The notes under the pieces are model-generated. The model saw only the letters and a list, made by a program, of their open reading frames with translations. It was not told the DNA's origin and ran no database searches. Positions 17,621-26,451 of a stretch of DNA of 64,000 nucleotides are shown here, piece by piece (within the stretch, counting starts at the first letter, position 1; the number at the start of each line of letters is the position of its first letter). The DNA comes from Oceanospirillaceae bacterium (GTDB lineage Bacteria; Pseudomonadota; Gammaproteobacteria; Pseudomonadales; Oceanobacteraceae), in contig JACKOM010000002.1 of NCBI GenBank assembly GCA_024234265.1, positions 186,001 through 250,000 on the forward strand, read 5' to 3'. The position numbers and the translations under genes were made by a program.

Positions 17621-19669
17621 ATGGCCTTGCTGCAACCTAAACACCGTGACTTCGCTGCTTTTTATCTCGTGCCTCTGCTTTGTGGCGGGCTCGCGGGGCA
17701 GGTGTGGGGTGATGAAAACAGCGATATTTTTGATTTGCCACTCGAAGAGTTGATGCAGATTCAAATAACCTCGGCCACTAAAGCCCCCCTTGCCCTGCGT
17801 GATATTGCTGCATCTGTGACCCTGATTACCCGTGAAGATATTGCCCGTTATGGCTATTTAAGCCTCGAAGAATTATTGATGAATGTGCCGGGTTTTTACC
17901 ATGTAGATAATTTTGAAGATTACCTGCTGGGGGTGCGGGGTACCACGGGCGGCAGCATTGCGTTTTTAATCAATGGGGTGCAGCAACACCCAACGCGCAT
18001 AAAAGGCCTGAGCATCCCGGACCGTTCGCGCATGAATATCCCCCTGCAATCCATCGACAGAATTGAAATCATCCGTGGCCCGGCCGCGGTTATTTATGGC
18101 AATAATGCGTTTTCCGGCAGCATTAACATCGTCACAAACGGCCAGGGTGGCTCCTCGGAAATTCTCGCCTTGGGTGCGGGTGATAATAATCGCCAGCAGG
18201 CTTTTTTACGCAGTGGTGTAAAGGGCGATGATTTTAGTGCCCGTCTCAACTTAGGCTCTGAACAGAACGATGGCATAGGCGGTAAATTCAGTAATTTGAT
18301 GAGTGCTGAGCAGCTCGCTGACATGGATCCTGCCATGCGCGATGATCTGCATGGCAGCCTGCAACAGCGTAACTTAAATGCAGAATTAAATGGCCATTAC
18401 AAAGAGTTGGAATTTAACCTGCGTTATTCGCAGATGCAGTATGGCTTTTATGCTATCAGCCCAAGTTTCCATGATGGCAATGATTTACATCTCAATAGCT
18501 GGCTTGGCAACCTTGGTTTTGTTCATCAATTAAACAATGCCTGGCAAAGCCATACTTCCCTGACCCTGAGCCATGAACATTATCAATTTACCCCTGACTT
18601 TGTGTTTGACGATATTTCCGGCTACCAGCGGCAGGGTGCGCGGCGCATGGAAGCGGAGCAAAGTTTTAATTATAAAGCGGATAATAAATTCAGCTTGGTG
18701 GCGGGCATTAATTACCGGCAGTTGTTTGCCGTGCGCAACCGCGCATATTTTCCGGATGTAGGTTTTGATGTTGATGCGCAGTCGGAAGATGTTAGCAGTA
18801 TGGGCATATTCAGTGATGTAAAATACTCGCTGAATAATAACTGGGATATGGTGGCAGGTTATCGCCTCAGTCAGATAAGCCAATATCATGTGGTTAAGCA
18901 CTTAAGCCCGGCAGATGTGACATATGAATATCCGCAACGTACTGACCATGTGTACCGCACCGCGCTGATTTATCACTACGATGAACAAAATCAGCTGAAA
19001 ATAATGTACGCAAATGCTTTGCAGGATAATTCCGCCGTGGAATTAAATGAACCGGAGGAAACCACTGCCGCAGAAATCAATTATCTGTATGTGCAAGGTG
19101 CACAAACCTTTTCCCTGAGTGTGTTTAATCACGAAGTAGAATATTTAAAACGCCGCACAGTGCGTTTGGTGGGCAGTGATCTAGTGGCTGAAGTGGATAA
19201 TTCCGGCGAGTGGCAAAACCGCGGGGTGGAGCTTATGTATGGTTATCGCCCGGATCGCCACTTAACTGCTGAACTCAGTGGCACCAGTCAGCGCACCCTG
19301 GATATAGCCGCAGATAATGTGGCCGTGGGTAATTCACCGGCCCATTTATTCAAAGGCAAATTAAGTTATGCCTGGGCCGACTGGAGCAGCTCCGCAACCC
19401 TGGCTTATGTGAGTGAAATGAAGGCGGATTACAGTGTGGCGGAAGCAGATAACAGTGTGACGCGCCTGGGTGATAACGTGCCTGCCTATTGGTTATTAGG
19501 GGCCAATATGCGTTATCAGCAAAATAAACAGCCCTGGTTCCTGAATTTACATATTTACAATCTTACCGACACCATCGTGCGTTATCCCGCCAATGAACTG
19601 GTCGATTTTGAACAGGGTGCCACAGGGCGGCGCCGCGAAGTGCTGTTCAGTGCTGGGCTCGAATTCTGA
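17621..19669 (+). CDS. TonB-dependent outer-membrane receptor
   Basis: About 682 residues if translated from ATG 17621, which follows GAGGAGTA; an in-frame ATG at 17582 is possible but lacks a ribosome site and would place a polar extension before the signal peptide. After the signal sequence comes a plug domain (ITSATKAPLALRDIAASVTL, LLMNVPGFYHV, VRGTTGGSIAFLINGV, IEIIRGPAAVIYGNNAFSG) and a 22-strand barrel ending in an aromatic residue (SAGLEF). It imports a scarce ligand with TonB energy. No carbohydrate or siderophore genes adjoin it, so the ligand is unassigned. Confidence 0.85.
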   Translation: MALLQPKHRDFAAFYLVPLLCGGLAGQVWGDENSDIFDLPLEELMQIQITSATKAPLALRDIAASVTLITREDIARYGYLSLEELLMNVPGFYHVDNFEDYLLGVRGTTGGSIAFLINGVQQHPTRIKGLSIPDRSRMNIPLQSIDRIEIIRGPAAVIYGNNAFSGSINIVTNGQGGSSEILALGAGDNNRQQAFLRSGVKGDDFSARLNLGSEQNDGIGGKFSNLMSAEQLADMDPAMRDDLHGSLQQRNLNAELNGHYKELEFNLRYSQMQYGFYAISPSFHDGNDLHLNSWLGNLGFVHQLNNAWQSHTSLTLSHEHYQFTPDFVFDDISGYQRQGARRMEAEQSFNYKADNKFSLVAGINYRQLFAVRNRAYFPDVGFDVDAQSEDVSSMGIFSDVKYSLNNNWDMVAGYRLSQISQYHVVKHLSPADVTYEYPQRTDHVYRTALIYHYDEQNQLKIMYANALQDNSAVELNEPEETTAAEINYLYVQGAQTFSLSVFNHEVEYLKRRTVRLVGSDLVAEVDNSGEWQNRGVELMYGYRPDRHLTAELSGTSQRTLDIAADNVAVGNSPAHLFKGKLSYAWADWSSSATLAYVSEMKADYSVAEADNSVTRLGDNVPAYWLLGANMRYQQNKQPWFLNLHIYNLTDTIVRYPANELVDFEQGATGRRREVLFSAGLEF

Positions 19670-19821
19670 ATTTAAAGGTATTTTTATCGGGCAAGTTTTT
19701 GCCTATCGCCCCCATAGCTTTATTCAAATGGCACATGTAATCCCGCCTGCCTAGACTCAATTCCATCGCGGTTGTGGCCACTTAAGCACTGCCCGCATTT
19801 TTCAGCACAAGGAGCAGAGTT

Positions 19822-21975
19822 ATGAACCATCCATCCTCCGGCGGTAAATGCCCGGTTATGCACGGCGCAGCTACCACAACCCAGATGCACAACACGGCCT
19901 GGTGGCCCAATGCCCTGAACCTCGACATCCTGCACCAGCACGACAGCAAAACGAATCCGCTACAGGGTTTTGATTACCGCAAAGAAGTGCAGAAACTCGA
20001 TTTCAAAGCCCTGCGTAAGGATTTACATGCCCTGATGACCGACAGCCAGGAATGGTGGCCGGCGGACTGGGGCCATTACGGTGGCCTGATGATCCGCATG
20101 GCCTGGCACTCTGCCGGTTCCTACCGGGTGGCCGATGGCCGTGGGGGTGCCGGTGCCGGCAACCTGCGCTTTGCGCCGCTCAACTCCTGGCCGGATAACG
20201 TTAACCTCGATAAAGCCCGCCGCCTGCTCTGGCCGATCAAACGCAAATACGGCAATAAACTCAGCTGGGCGGATTTAATCGTGCTGGCCGGCACTATGGC
20301 CTATGAGTCCATGGGCCTGAAAATCTACGGTTTTGCCTTTGGCCGTGAAGATATCTGGCACCCTGAAAAAGACACCTACTGGGGTTCTGAAAAAGAATGG
20401 CTGGCCTCGGGCCGTTATGCCGGTGAAAACCGCGAAAGCCTTGAAAACCCCCTCGCCGCAGTGCAGATGGGCCTGATCTACGTAAACCCTGAAGGGGTTA
20501 ACGGTGTGCCCGACCCGCTCAAAACCGCCCATGATGTGCGCATTACCTTTGCGCGTATGGCGATGGATGATGAAGAAACCGTGGCCCTCACCGCCGGTGG
20601 CCACACTGTGGGTAAAGCCCACGGTAATGGCGATGCCAAACGCCTTGGCCCGGACCCTGAAGGTGCCGATGTGCAGGAGCAGGGTTTTGGTTGGATGAAC
20701 CACACCAGCCGAGGTGTGGGGCGCGATACGGTCAGCAGTGGCCTGGAAGGTGCCTGGACCACACACCCCACCAAATGGGATAACGGGTATTTCCACCTGT
20801 TGCTGAATTACGACTGGGAGCTGAAAAAAAGCCCCGCCGGTGCCCAGCAGTGGGAGCCGGTGAATATCCGCGAAGAGGATAAACCCGTGGACGTGGAAGA
20901 CCCGTCCATCCGCTACAACCCGATTATGACGGACGCCGATATAGCCATGAAAATGGACCCGGCCTATCGCAAAATCTCCGAGCGTTTTTACAAAGATCAC
21001 GCCTATTTTTCCGAAGTATTTGCCCGCGCCTGGTTCAAACTGACCCACCGCGATATGGGCCCGAAAGTGCGTTATTTAGGCCCGGATGTGCCCAAAGAAG
21101 ATCTGCTCTGGCAGGACCCTGTGCCCGCCGGGCGTAAGGATTACGACGTGGCCGCGGTGAAAGCCAAAATCGCCGCCAGTGGCCTGAGCATTACCGAAAT
21201 GGTGGCCACCGCCTGGGACAGCGCACGTACCTTCCGCGGTTCGGATAAACGGGGTGGTGCCAACGGCGCACGTATCCGCCTTGCTCCGCAAAAGGATTGG
21301 GCCGGCAACGAGCCTGCGCGCCTGCAAAAAGTGCTGAAAGTGCTGGAGCCAATCGCCAGTGCCACGGGTGCCAGTGTGGCGGATGTGATAGTGCTGGCCG
21401 GTAATGTGGCGATTGAGCAGGCCGCCAAAGCCGCCGGAGTGAATGTGCAGGTGCCTTTCACCCCGGGCCGCGGTGATGCCAGCGACGCCATGACGGATGC
21501 CGCATCCTTTGATGTGCTTGAACCCATCCACGATGGTTTCCGCAACTGGCAGAAAGAAGATTACGCCGTCAGCCCCGAGGAAATGCTGCTCGACCGCAGC
21601 CAGCTGATGGGCCTCACCGCCCATGAGATGACAGTGTTAATCGGCGGTATGCGTGTGCTTAATGCCAACCACGGCGGCAGCCAACACGGTGTGTTTACCA
21701 GCCGCCCCGGTGTGCTGAGCAATGACTTCTTCGTCAACCTGACCGACATGGCCTACCGCTGGGAACCCGCGGGCAAAAACCTCTACCACATCTGCGAGCT
21801 CAAAAGCGGCGCCCGCAAATGGACGGCAACACGGGTGGATTTGGTGTTTGGCTCCAACTCCATCCTGCGTGCCTACGCCGAGGTTTATGCCCAGGACGAC
21901 AACCGCGAGAAGTTTGTGTGCGACTTTGTCAGCGCATGGAACAAGGTGATGAACGCCGACAGGTTTGATGTGTAG
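19822..21975 (+). CDS. katG: catalase-peroxidase
   Basis: 717 residues, cytoplasmic haem enzyme that removes hydrogen peroxide. AAGGAG lies seven bases before the ATG. Distal-pocket residues R92, W95 and H96 are present (IRMAWHSAG), as are the Tyr of the Met-Tyr-Trp adduct (GLIYVNPEG) and the proximal His region (GGHTVGKAHG). Both N- and C-terminal peroxidase-like halves are complete. Length is close to the family norm of about 720-740. No clear OxyR site could be identified by eye in the 150 bases upstream. Confidence 0.95.
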   Translation: MNHPSSGGKCPVMHGAATTTQMHNTAWWPNALNLDILHQHDSKTNPLQGFDYRKEVQKLDFKALRKDLHALMTDSQEWWPADWGHYGGLMIRMAWHSAGSYRVADGRGGAGAGNLRFAPLNSWPDNVNLDKARRLLWPIKRKYGNKLSWADLIVLAGTMAYESMGLKIYGFAFGREDIWHPEKDTYWGSEKEWLASGRYAGENRESLENPLAAVQMGLIYVNPEGVNGVPDPLKTAHDVRITFARMAMDDEETVALTAGGHTVGKAHGNGDAKRLGPDPEGADVQEQGFGWMNHTSRGVGRDTVSSGLEGAWTTHPTKWDNGYFHLLLNYDWELKKSPAGAQQWEPVNIREEDKPVDVEDPSIRYNPIMTDADIAMKMDPAYRKISERFYKDHAYFSEVFARAWFKLTHRDMGPKVRYLGPDVPKEDLLWQDPVPAGRKDYDVAAVKAKIAASGLSITEMVATAWDSARTFRGSDKRGGANGARIRLAPQKDWAGNEPARLQKVLKVLEPIASATGASVADVIVLAGNVAIEQAAKAAGVNVQVPFTPGRGDASDAMTDAASFDVLEPIHDGFRNWQKEDYAVSPEEMLLDRSQLMGLTAHEMTVLIGGMRVLNANHGGSQHGVFTSRPGVLSNDFFVNLTDMAYRWEPAGKNLYHICELKSGARKWTATRVDLVFGSNSILRAYAEVYAQDDNREKFVCDFVSAWNKVMNADRFDV

Positions 21976-21989
21976 TTAGCCGCAGGATG

Positions 21990-22069
21990 CTTGAAGCTTG
22001 AAGCCGGACGCTTCGAGCTTCGAGCTTCGAGCTTCGAGCTTCGAGCTTCGAGCTTCGAGCTTCGAGCTT
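21990..22069. repeat. heptamer tandem array (CTTCGAG)n after katG
   Basis: Two CTTGAAG units (21990-22003), the spacer CCGGACG, then eight exact CTTCGAG units (22011-22066) plus a partial copy. The two blocks can pair with each other through G-T pairs, so the transcript may form a hairpin just before the NemR operator. A sister array with a T in place of G lies on the other side of nemR. Confidence 0.9.
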
Positions 22070-22074
22070 TTGCG

Positions 22075-22091
22075 CTAGACGATCGGTCTAG
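22075..22091. promoter_or_regulatory. NemR-type operator upstream of nemR
   Basis: CTAGAC-GATCG-GTCTAG, six-base arms around five bases, 22 bases before the nemR ATG. E. coli NemR binds a TAGACC...GGTCTA-type palindrome, and the same arms recur before the old-yellow-enzyme gene. Position over the promoter suggests autorepression. Confidence 0.75.
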
Positions 22092-22112
22092 CCGCTGTTA
22101 ATATCCCCCGCC

Positions 22113-22709
22113 ATGAATGCTCCCAACGATATGCGCCAGCACATACTCAACGCCGCCAAGCCCGTGATTCTGGGCAAAGGTTTTTCTGCGGCCGGGTTAA
22201 ATGAAATTCTGGCCAGCGCCGGTGTGCCCAAGGGCTCGTTTTACCATTATTTCAAATCCAAAGAAGCCTTTGGTGAAGCCCTGCTGGACGAGTATTTCCG
22301 TGAATATATCCACGCGCTGGATGGCCTGCTGGGGGATGTTTCCCGCCCTGCAGCGCAGCGTTTGCTGGCCTATTGGCAGGAGTGGCAGAGCCTGCAATGC
22401 AGCGGTGCACCCGAGGGCCAGTGCCTGGCGGTGAAGCTCGGTGGTGAGGTATCGGATTTATCCGAAGCCATGCGCAGCGCCTTGCAGAAAGGCACCCGTG
22501 GCATTATCGCGCGCATCAGTGTGTGCATTGCCGAAGGCCAGCAGGATGGTTCCCTGGCGGCGGATATCAATGCCCCCCAAACCGCACAAGCCTTGTACGA
22601 AATGTGGTTGGGTGCAACCTTATTGGCCAAAATGTGGCGCCAGCCGGAAGTGCTTAACAGCGCCATGGCCAGCACCCGCCAGTTGCTGGGGCTGAATAAG
22701 GCCCAATAA
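22113..22709 (+). CDS. nemR: NemR-like TetR-family redox/electrophile repressor
   Basis: 198 residues (E. coli NemR has 199). N-terminal TetR HTH (LNEILASAGVPKGSFYHYFKSKEAFG) matches NemR closely, as does the sensing region EGQCLAVKLGGEVSDLS, where C104 corresponds by alignment to the reactive Cys106 of E. coli NemR; C96 is nearby. Family role: de-repression by bleach, methylglyoxal and quinones, controlling an N-ethylmaleimide reductase. The old-yellow-enzyme gene lies downstream with a matching operator. No Shine-Dalgarno is visible before the ATG at 22113. The gene is flanked by two heptamer arrays. Confidence 0.85.
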   Translation: MNAPNDMRQHILNAAKPVILGKGFSAAGLNEILASAGVPKGSFYHYFKSKEAFGEALLDEYFREYIHALDGLLGDVSRPAAQRLLAYWQEWQSLQCSGAPEGQCLAVKLGGEVSDLSEAMRSALQKGTRGIIARISVCIAEGQQDGSLAADINAPQTAQALYEMWLGATLLAKMWRQPEVLNSAMASTRQLLGLNKAQ

Positions 22710-22711
22710 TC

Positions 22712-22750
22712 CTAGCTTCTAGCTTCTAGCTTCTAGCTTCTAGCTTCTAG
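22712..22750. repeat. heptamer tandem array (CTTCTAG)n after nemR
   Basis: CTAG followed by five exact CTTCTAG units (22716-22750). The unit differs from the array at 22011-22066 at one base (CTTCGAG). It begins three bases after the nemR stop codon and runs into a small terminator. Confidence 0.9.
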
Positions 22751-22756
22751 TAACAG

Positions 22757-22780
22757 AGATCGCATTGCGGTCTTTTTTTG
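22757..22780 (+). terminator. terminator between nemR and the OYE gene
   Basis: AGATCGC, loop ATT, GCGGTCT (one T-G pair), then seven T. It separates nemR from the downstream gene, which has its own operator and hence probably its own promoter. Confidence 0.65.
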
Positions 22781-22786
22781 AAATCC

Positions 22787-22809
22787 GTATTAGACGACCG
22801 GTCTAATAC
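22787..22809. promoter_or_regulatory. NemR-type operator upstream of the OYE gene
   Basis: GTATTAGAC-GACCG-GTCTAATAC, perfect nine-base arms around five bases. Its core TAGAC/GTCTA equals that before nemR and resembles the known NemR box. Confidence 0.8.
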
Positions 22810-22874
22810 TTTAAACAAACCGGCAAGCCGCGTTGTAGACCGGCCCTGAAACCTGCAAAACATGAGGCAAAAAA

Positions 22875-23966
22875 ATGTCAGAACTGAAACTGCTGCAAAA
22901 CGTGCGTATTGGTGATGTGACCCTGCAAAATCACATGGCCATGGCGCCCTTAACCCGTAACCGTGCCCTTGAGGGTAACGTGCCCGGCCCCCTCACCCGC
23001 CAGTATTATGAGCAGCGCAGTGGTGCGGGCCTGATCATCACCGAAGGCAGCCAGATTACCGAAGCGGGGCAGGGGTACCCGCGCACCCCCGGTATTCATA
23101 GTGCTGCCCAGATCAAAGCCTGGTCGGAAGTGACCGCCGCCGTGCATGCTAATGGCGGACGTATTTTCCTGCAGTTATGGCATGTGGGGCGTATCTCCCA
23201 CCCGTCCATGCAGCCCGCTGGCCAGTTGCCCGTGGCCCCGAGTGCGCTGAAACCCGCCGGCCAGGTGTTTACCTTCACCGGCCTGCAGGATTACGTAACC
23301 CCGCGTGCCCTGGAAACCGCTGAGCTGCCCGGCATTGTTGAGCAATACCGTCAGGCGGCACTGAACGCCAAACAGGCCGGATTTGATGGTGTGGAAATCC
23401 ACGCCGCCAACGGTTATCTGCTTGATCAGTTCCTGCGTGACAGCACCAACCTGCGCAGCGATAACTACGGCGGTTCGTTAGAAAACCGTACCCGTCTGCT
23501 GCTGGAAGTGACCGCAGCTGTGGTTGGGGTATGGGGCGCCGGCCATGTGGGTGTGCGTTTATCGCCGAATAACCCGTTCAACGACATCCGTGACAGCAAC
23601 GCCCAGGCAACCTTTGCGTATGTGATTGAGGCCCTTAACCCCTTCAAACTGGCGTACCTGCACATGGTGGAAGGTGGCATTGGCCCGCAGGCTGATCTGG
23701 ATAAGGTGGATTACCCAAGCCTGCGCGCCCTGTGGCAGGGTGCTTACATCGCCAACGGTGGTTATACCCGCGAGCGTGCCGAGCAGGCCATTGCCAGTGG
23801 TTATGCCCAGGTGGTTTCGTTTGGTGTGCCTTTTATTGCCAACCCGGATTTACCGGAGCGTTTCCGTGTGGGTGCGGATTTAAACCCGGTTGACCCGAGC
23901 ACCTTCTACATGGGTGAAGAAAAGGGTTATGTGGATTATCCCGCGCTGCAAACTGCGCTGGCCTGA
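22875..23966 (+). CDS. nemA: old yellow enzyme, N-ethylmaleimide reductase
   Basis: 363 residues, FMN-dependent ene-reductase of the NemA/OYE class. Seen: FMN-barrel start (NHMAMAPLTRNRA), substrate-binding HAANGYLLDQFLRDSTNLRSD with the His/Asn pair, and GGYTRERAEQAI and FGVPFIANPDLPERF in the phosphate-binding part. Reduces electrophilic alkenes such as maleimides, quinones and nitro compounds with NADPH. TGAGG precedes the ATG. Regulation by the adjacent NemR homologue is strongly suggested by the shared operators. A perfect terminator follows. Confidence 0.9.
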   Translation: MSELKLLQNVRIGDVTLQNHMAMAPLTRNRALEGNVPGPLTRQYYEQRSGAGLIITEGSQITEAGQGYPRTPGIHSAAQIKAWSEVTAAVHANGGRIFLQLWHVGRISHPSMQPAGQLPVAPSALKPAGQVFTFTGLQDYVTPRALETAELPGIVEQYRQAALNAKQAGFDGVEIHAANGYLLDQFLRDSTNLRSDNYGGSLENRTRLLLEVTAAVVGVWGAGHVGVRLSPNNPFNDIRDSNAQATFAYVIEALNPFKLAYLHMVEGGIGPQADLDKVDYPSLRALWQGAYIANGGYTRERAEQAIASGYAQVVSFGVPFIANPDLPERFRVGADLNPVDPSTFYMGEEKGYVDYPALQTALA

Positions 23967-23991
23967 TCGCGATTAATCTGAGTGTTATAAC

Positions 23992-24025
23992 AACTAAGGC
24001 CACCTGAGGTGGCCTTAGTTTTTTA
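23992..24025. terminator. strong terminator between the OYE gene and the GGDEF gene
   Basis: AACTAAGGCCACC, loop TGA, GGTGGCCTTAGTT, then T-run; 13-bp perfect stem, usable in the plus direction. Confidence 0.9.
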
Positions 24026-24097
24026 TTGTGCAGAAATATTTTGGCTGTCAGGCATGTTGGGTTTAAGTGAGATATGCCGTGTGCAGGCGGTGTGTGT

Positions 24098-26044
24098 TTA
24101 AAGGGAAATTTTACGGTTAAAAAAGTAATACTGACTTTCGCCTTTGCTTTTTGCTGCATACATGGCGATGTCGGCAGAACGGATCAACTCAATATCATTT
24201 TCACCATCACGTGGGTAAATGCTGATGCCTATGCTGCAACTGATTTTTAATTCAATGCCATTCACTTCATAGGGTTGCGCAACGGCATAAATAATGCGGT
24301 TGGCTAAGTCTTTGACAATCCGCAGATCACTGATTTCTTCGGCAATAACCACAAATTCATCACCCCCTATGCGCGCCACAGTATCTATGTTGCGCATTAA
24401 GGTTTTCAGGCGGTGCGCAACCTGAATTAATAATCCATCACCGACTTCATGGCCGTAATGATCGTTAACCGGTTTGAATTTGTTTAAGTCGATAAAAAAG
24501 ATGGCACATTCGGTATTGTGCCGGTCTGCACGACCAATGGCGCGGTTCAGGCGGGACTGGAACGTGGCGCGATTTTCTATGCCGGTTAAGGTGTCAAAAT
24601 TTGCAAGGTGCTGTAATTGTTCTTCAGCGGCTTTGCGGGATTTATTATCACTGAGCATTAACACGTATTGGCCATATTCATGTTTATCATCCTGCACAAT
24701 GCTGATGGATAAACGCACGGGAATAAAATCGCCTTTGGTGGTTTTGAAATTAATGTCACCTTCCCAGTTTTCTTTTAATTTCAGGGCCTGGCGGATGGCG
24801 ATTTGCTCTTCTTCATCCATTTCTTCATGGGTAATGTTAAATACCTGCCCGGCGAGTTTTTGATTGTTGCATTTTGCCAGCTCACAAAAGGCTTTATTGG
24901 CAGACATAACCCGTTGCTGTTCATCCAGAATGACTATGCCATCCTGACTGTGGTCCATCACAATGGCCGACAGACGTAATTCCTGCTCCATCCGATGTTT
25001 TTCGGTCTGATCAATCACAAATGCCAGGCCGGTATCTCTTTCGCCGTTGAGCAGAACCGCACCCACATATACCGGGACTTTATGGCCATCGGCGTGTAAC
25101 AGCTGTTTGTCGTAGGGTTCACAGGCACCATGTAAACGCAATTCTTTAATCGCTTGGCGGTCCAGCGCGCTGTATTCCGCCACGGTCAGTGTTTGCCAGT
25201 TAAGTTGTTGTTCCTGTATCAGGCTGTGGTCATATCCCAGGATATTGAGGAATTTTGCATTCGCTTCAAAAATCCGCCCGTCCATGTGAAATTCCAGAAT
25301 GCCGACTAAATCGGAGCGGAACAAACTCATAAAACGGTTATCACTGATGCGTAATTGCTGTTCAGTTGAACGCAGTTGCCGGGCAATTTTGCGCGCAACC
25401 AATATGGCGATAACGGATAACAAAATAAATAATACTGAATTCACAATGACCAGGGTTGATTTAATCCAGCGGGCGCCTTCCTCGAGGGTGGCGGAAAACT
25501 CAACTTCTTTTTCGCGTAAGCGTGTATCCAGTACATCCAGGCGGGTAATCAGAATTTCAATGCGTTGTTTCTGCCCGGCAGCTACAGCACTTTCCAGTTC
25601 ATGGGTTATTTTTTGCAGCTCGCCAATAAGAACATCGGCATCACTCCAGATCTGAATGGCTTTTTTCAGGTAATAAACATTCTGGTAATAAATAAACAGG
25701 GAAATCATGCCGGGAATATCATCCGGATGATTGGCGCCCTCTAAAAAACCTTCTGTGGCTTTAGCAATATCAGGTGGGTTGGCCTTCAGGGCCAGGCGGG
25801 CTTTTTTATCCCCCAGATTCACCACCAGATATTCCTGGGCATTATGAATGTGTTCGGGGTTCTTGGTATAAGCGTATTTGTAGAGCTCAGCAACGGCGCC
25901 GTTCTGGGCTTTGGCCCACAGGTTTTCACCACGCACATGGGAGCGCACGTTATTCATCATTTCTGCCACATACAGCCCCATGGCAAACATGATGAAAGCA
26001 ACGACCACCAGTAAACCGGTGACCTGATACATGCGCAGGTGCAT
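24098..26044 (-). CDS. membrane-bound PAS-PAS diguanylate cyclase
   Basis: 648 residues from ATG 26044, which has GGAAGG nine bases upstream; ATGs further upstream lack a ribosome site. TM helix near 6-28, an extracytoplasmic helical sensor of about 180 residues, TM near 195-215, two PAS domains (SDNRFMSLFRSDLVG... and MDHSQDGIVILDEQQRV), then a GGDEF domain with intact active site RIGGDEFVVI and the DTLTGIENRATF entry. It makes c-di-GMP in response to a periplasmic cue. No RxxD inhibitory site just before GGDEF and no EAL domain. Alone on its strand. Confidence 0.85.
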   Translation of the reverse strand: MHLRMYQVTGLLVVVAFIMFAMGLYVAEMMNNVRSHVRGENLWAKAQNGAVAELYKYAYTKNPEHIHNAQEYLVVNLGDKKARLALKANPPDIAKATEGFLEGANHPDDIPGMISLFIYYQNVYYLKKAIQIWSDADVLIGELQKITHELESAVAAGQKQRIEILITRLDVLDTRLREKEVEFSATLEEGARWIKSTLVIVNSVLFILLSVIAILVARKIARQLRSTEQQLRISDNRFMSLFRSDLVGILEFHMDGRIFEANAKFLNILGYDHSLIQEQQLNWQTLTVAEYSALDRQAIKELRLHGACEPYDKQLLHADGHKVPVYVGAVLLNGERDTGLAFVIDQTEKHRMEQELRLSAIVMDHSQDGIVILDEQQRVMSANKAFCELAKCNNQKLAGQVFNITHEEMDEEEQIAIRQALKLKENWEGDINFKTTKGDFIPVRLSISIVQDDKHEYGQYVLMLSDNKSRKAAEEQLQHLANFDTLTGIENRATFQSRLNRAIGRADRHNTECAIFFIDLNKFKPVNDHYGHEVGDGLLIQVAHRLKTLMRNIDTVARIGGDEFVVIAEEISDLRIVKDLANRIIYAVAQPYEVNGIELKISCSIGISIYPRDGENDIELIRSADIAMYAAKSKGESQYYFFNRKISL

Positions 26045-26240
26045 AGAAAAATGCCTTCCTGCCCTTGTTCTAGAGAAGCTCGTTTCTGCCATTGTTACCG
26101 CAATCTGCGCAGGGTGGCCGCCCCAAACAACAGGCAACCGCTAAAGTCAGTGACTTTGGCCAGTATAGTAAGCGGCTGGTGTTTTACGAATGTAACGGAA
26201 TGGTGGGGGATAGGGGCAGGGCAGTAATCACGTGGACTGA

Positions 26241-26276
26241 AAATACAAAGGCCACCCTAAGGTGGCCTTTGTATTT
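26241..26276. terminator. perfect bidirectional terminator at the left island edge (probable former ssrA terminator)
   Basis: AAATACAAAGGCCACC, loop CTAA, GGTGGCCTTTGTATTT: a 16-bp perfect stem. Read on the minus strand it directly follows CCACCAAATCAAA, the same sequence that ends tmRNA at the right edge. This fits a terminator that once sat behind ssrA and was moved 9.6 kb away by island insertion. Confidence 0.75.
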
Positions 26277-26286
26277 GATTTGGTGG
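26274..26286. repeat. attL-like direct repeat
   Basis: TTTGATTTGGTGG, identical to 35854-35866. It overlaps the last three bases of the 26241-26276 terminator stem, mirroring the arrangement of the right copy. Confidence 0.65.
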
Positions 26287-26293
26287 TGCTGTA

Positions 26294-26312
26294 GGACGCG
26301 GGTTCAACTCCC
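26294..26312 (+). other. isolated tRNA/tmRNA T-arm-like sequence
   Basis: GGACGCGGGTTCAACTCCC matches the T-arm region of classical tmRNA genes such as E. coli ssrA, but no acceptor arm or CCA follows. It is on the plus strand, opposite to the intact ssrA at the right end. Possibly an attachment-site relic. Confidence 0.4.
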
Positions 26313-26451
26313 AAAACGGGAACTGAATTGGTCCATTAAACCGGCGCTTTCACCTGAGCCAAACCTTTGCCTGCAAATACCCTAAATAGCTTGCAACCCT
26401 TCCTGCTACGAGCGTTCATGGCCTCCCGCAAACAACAACGAGGTGAACGAG
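26313..26451. other. non-coding island edge
   Basis: No credible ORF or RNA gene seen between the T-arm-like sequence and the HTH gene. It only holds the ribosome site GAGGTG eight bases before the ATG at 26452. Confidence 0.4.

Noticed and set aside
20275..21048. 257-codon ORF antisense to katG
   Set aside because: Mirror frame of a high-GC gene; no start signal, composition of an antisense shadow.
21990..22750. CRISPR array
   Set aside because: Repeats are seven-base direct tandems without spacers; no cas genes nearby.
24098..26044. Bifunctional GGDEF-EAL protein
   Set aside because: The protein ends just after the GGDEF domain; no EAL domain is encoded.
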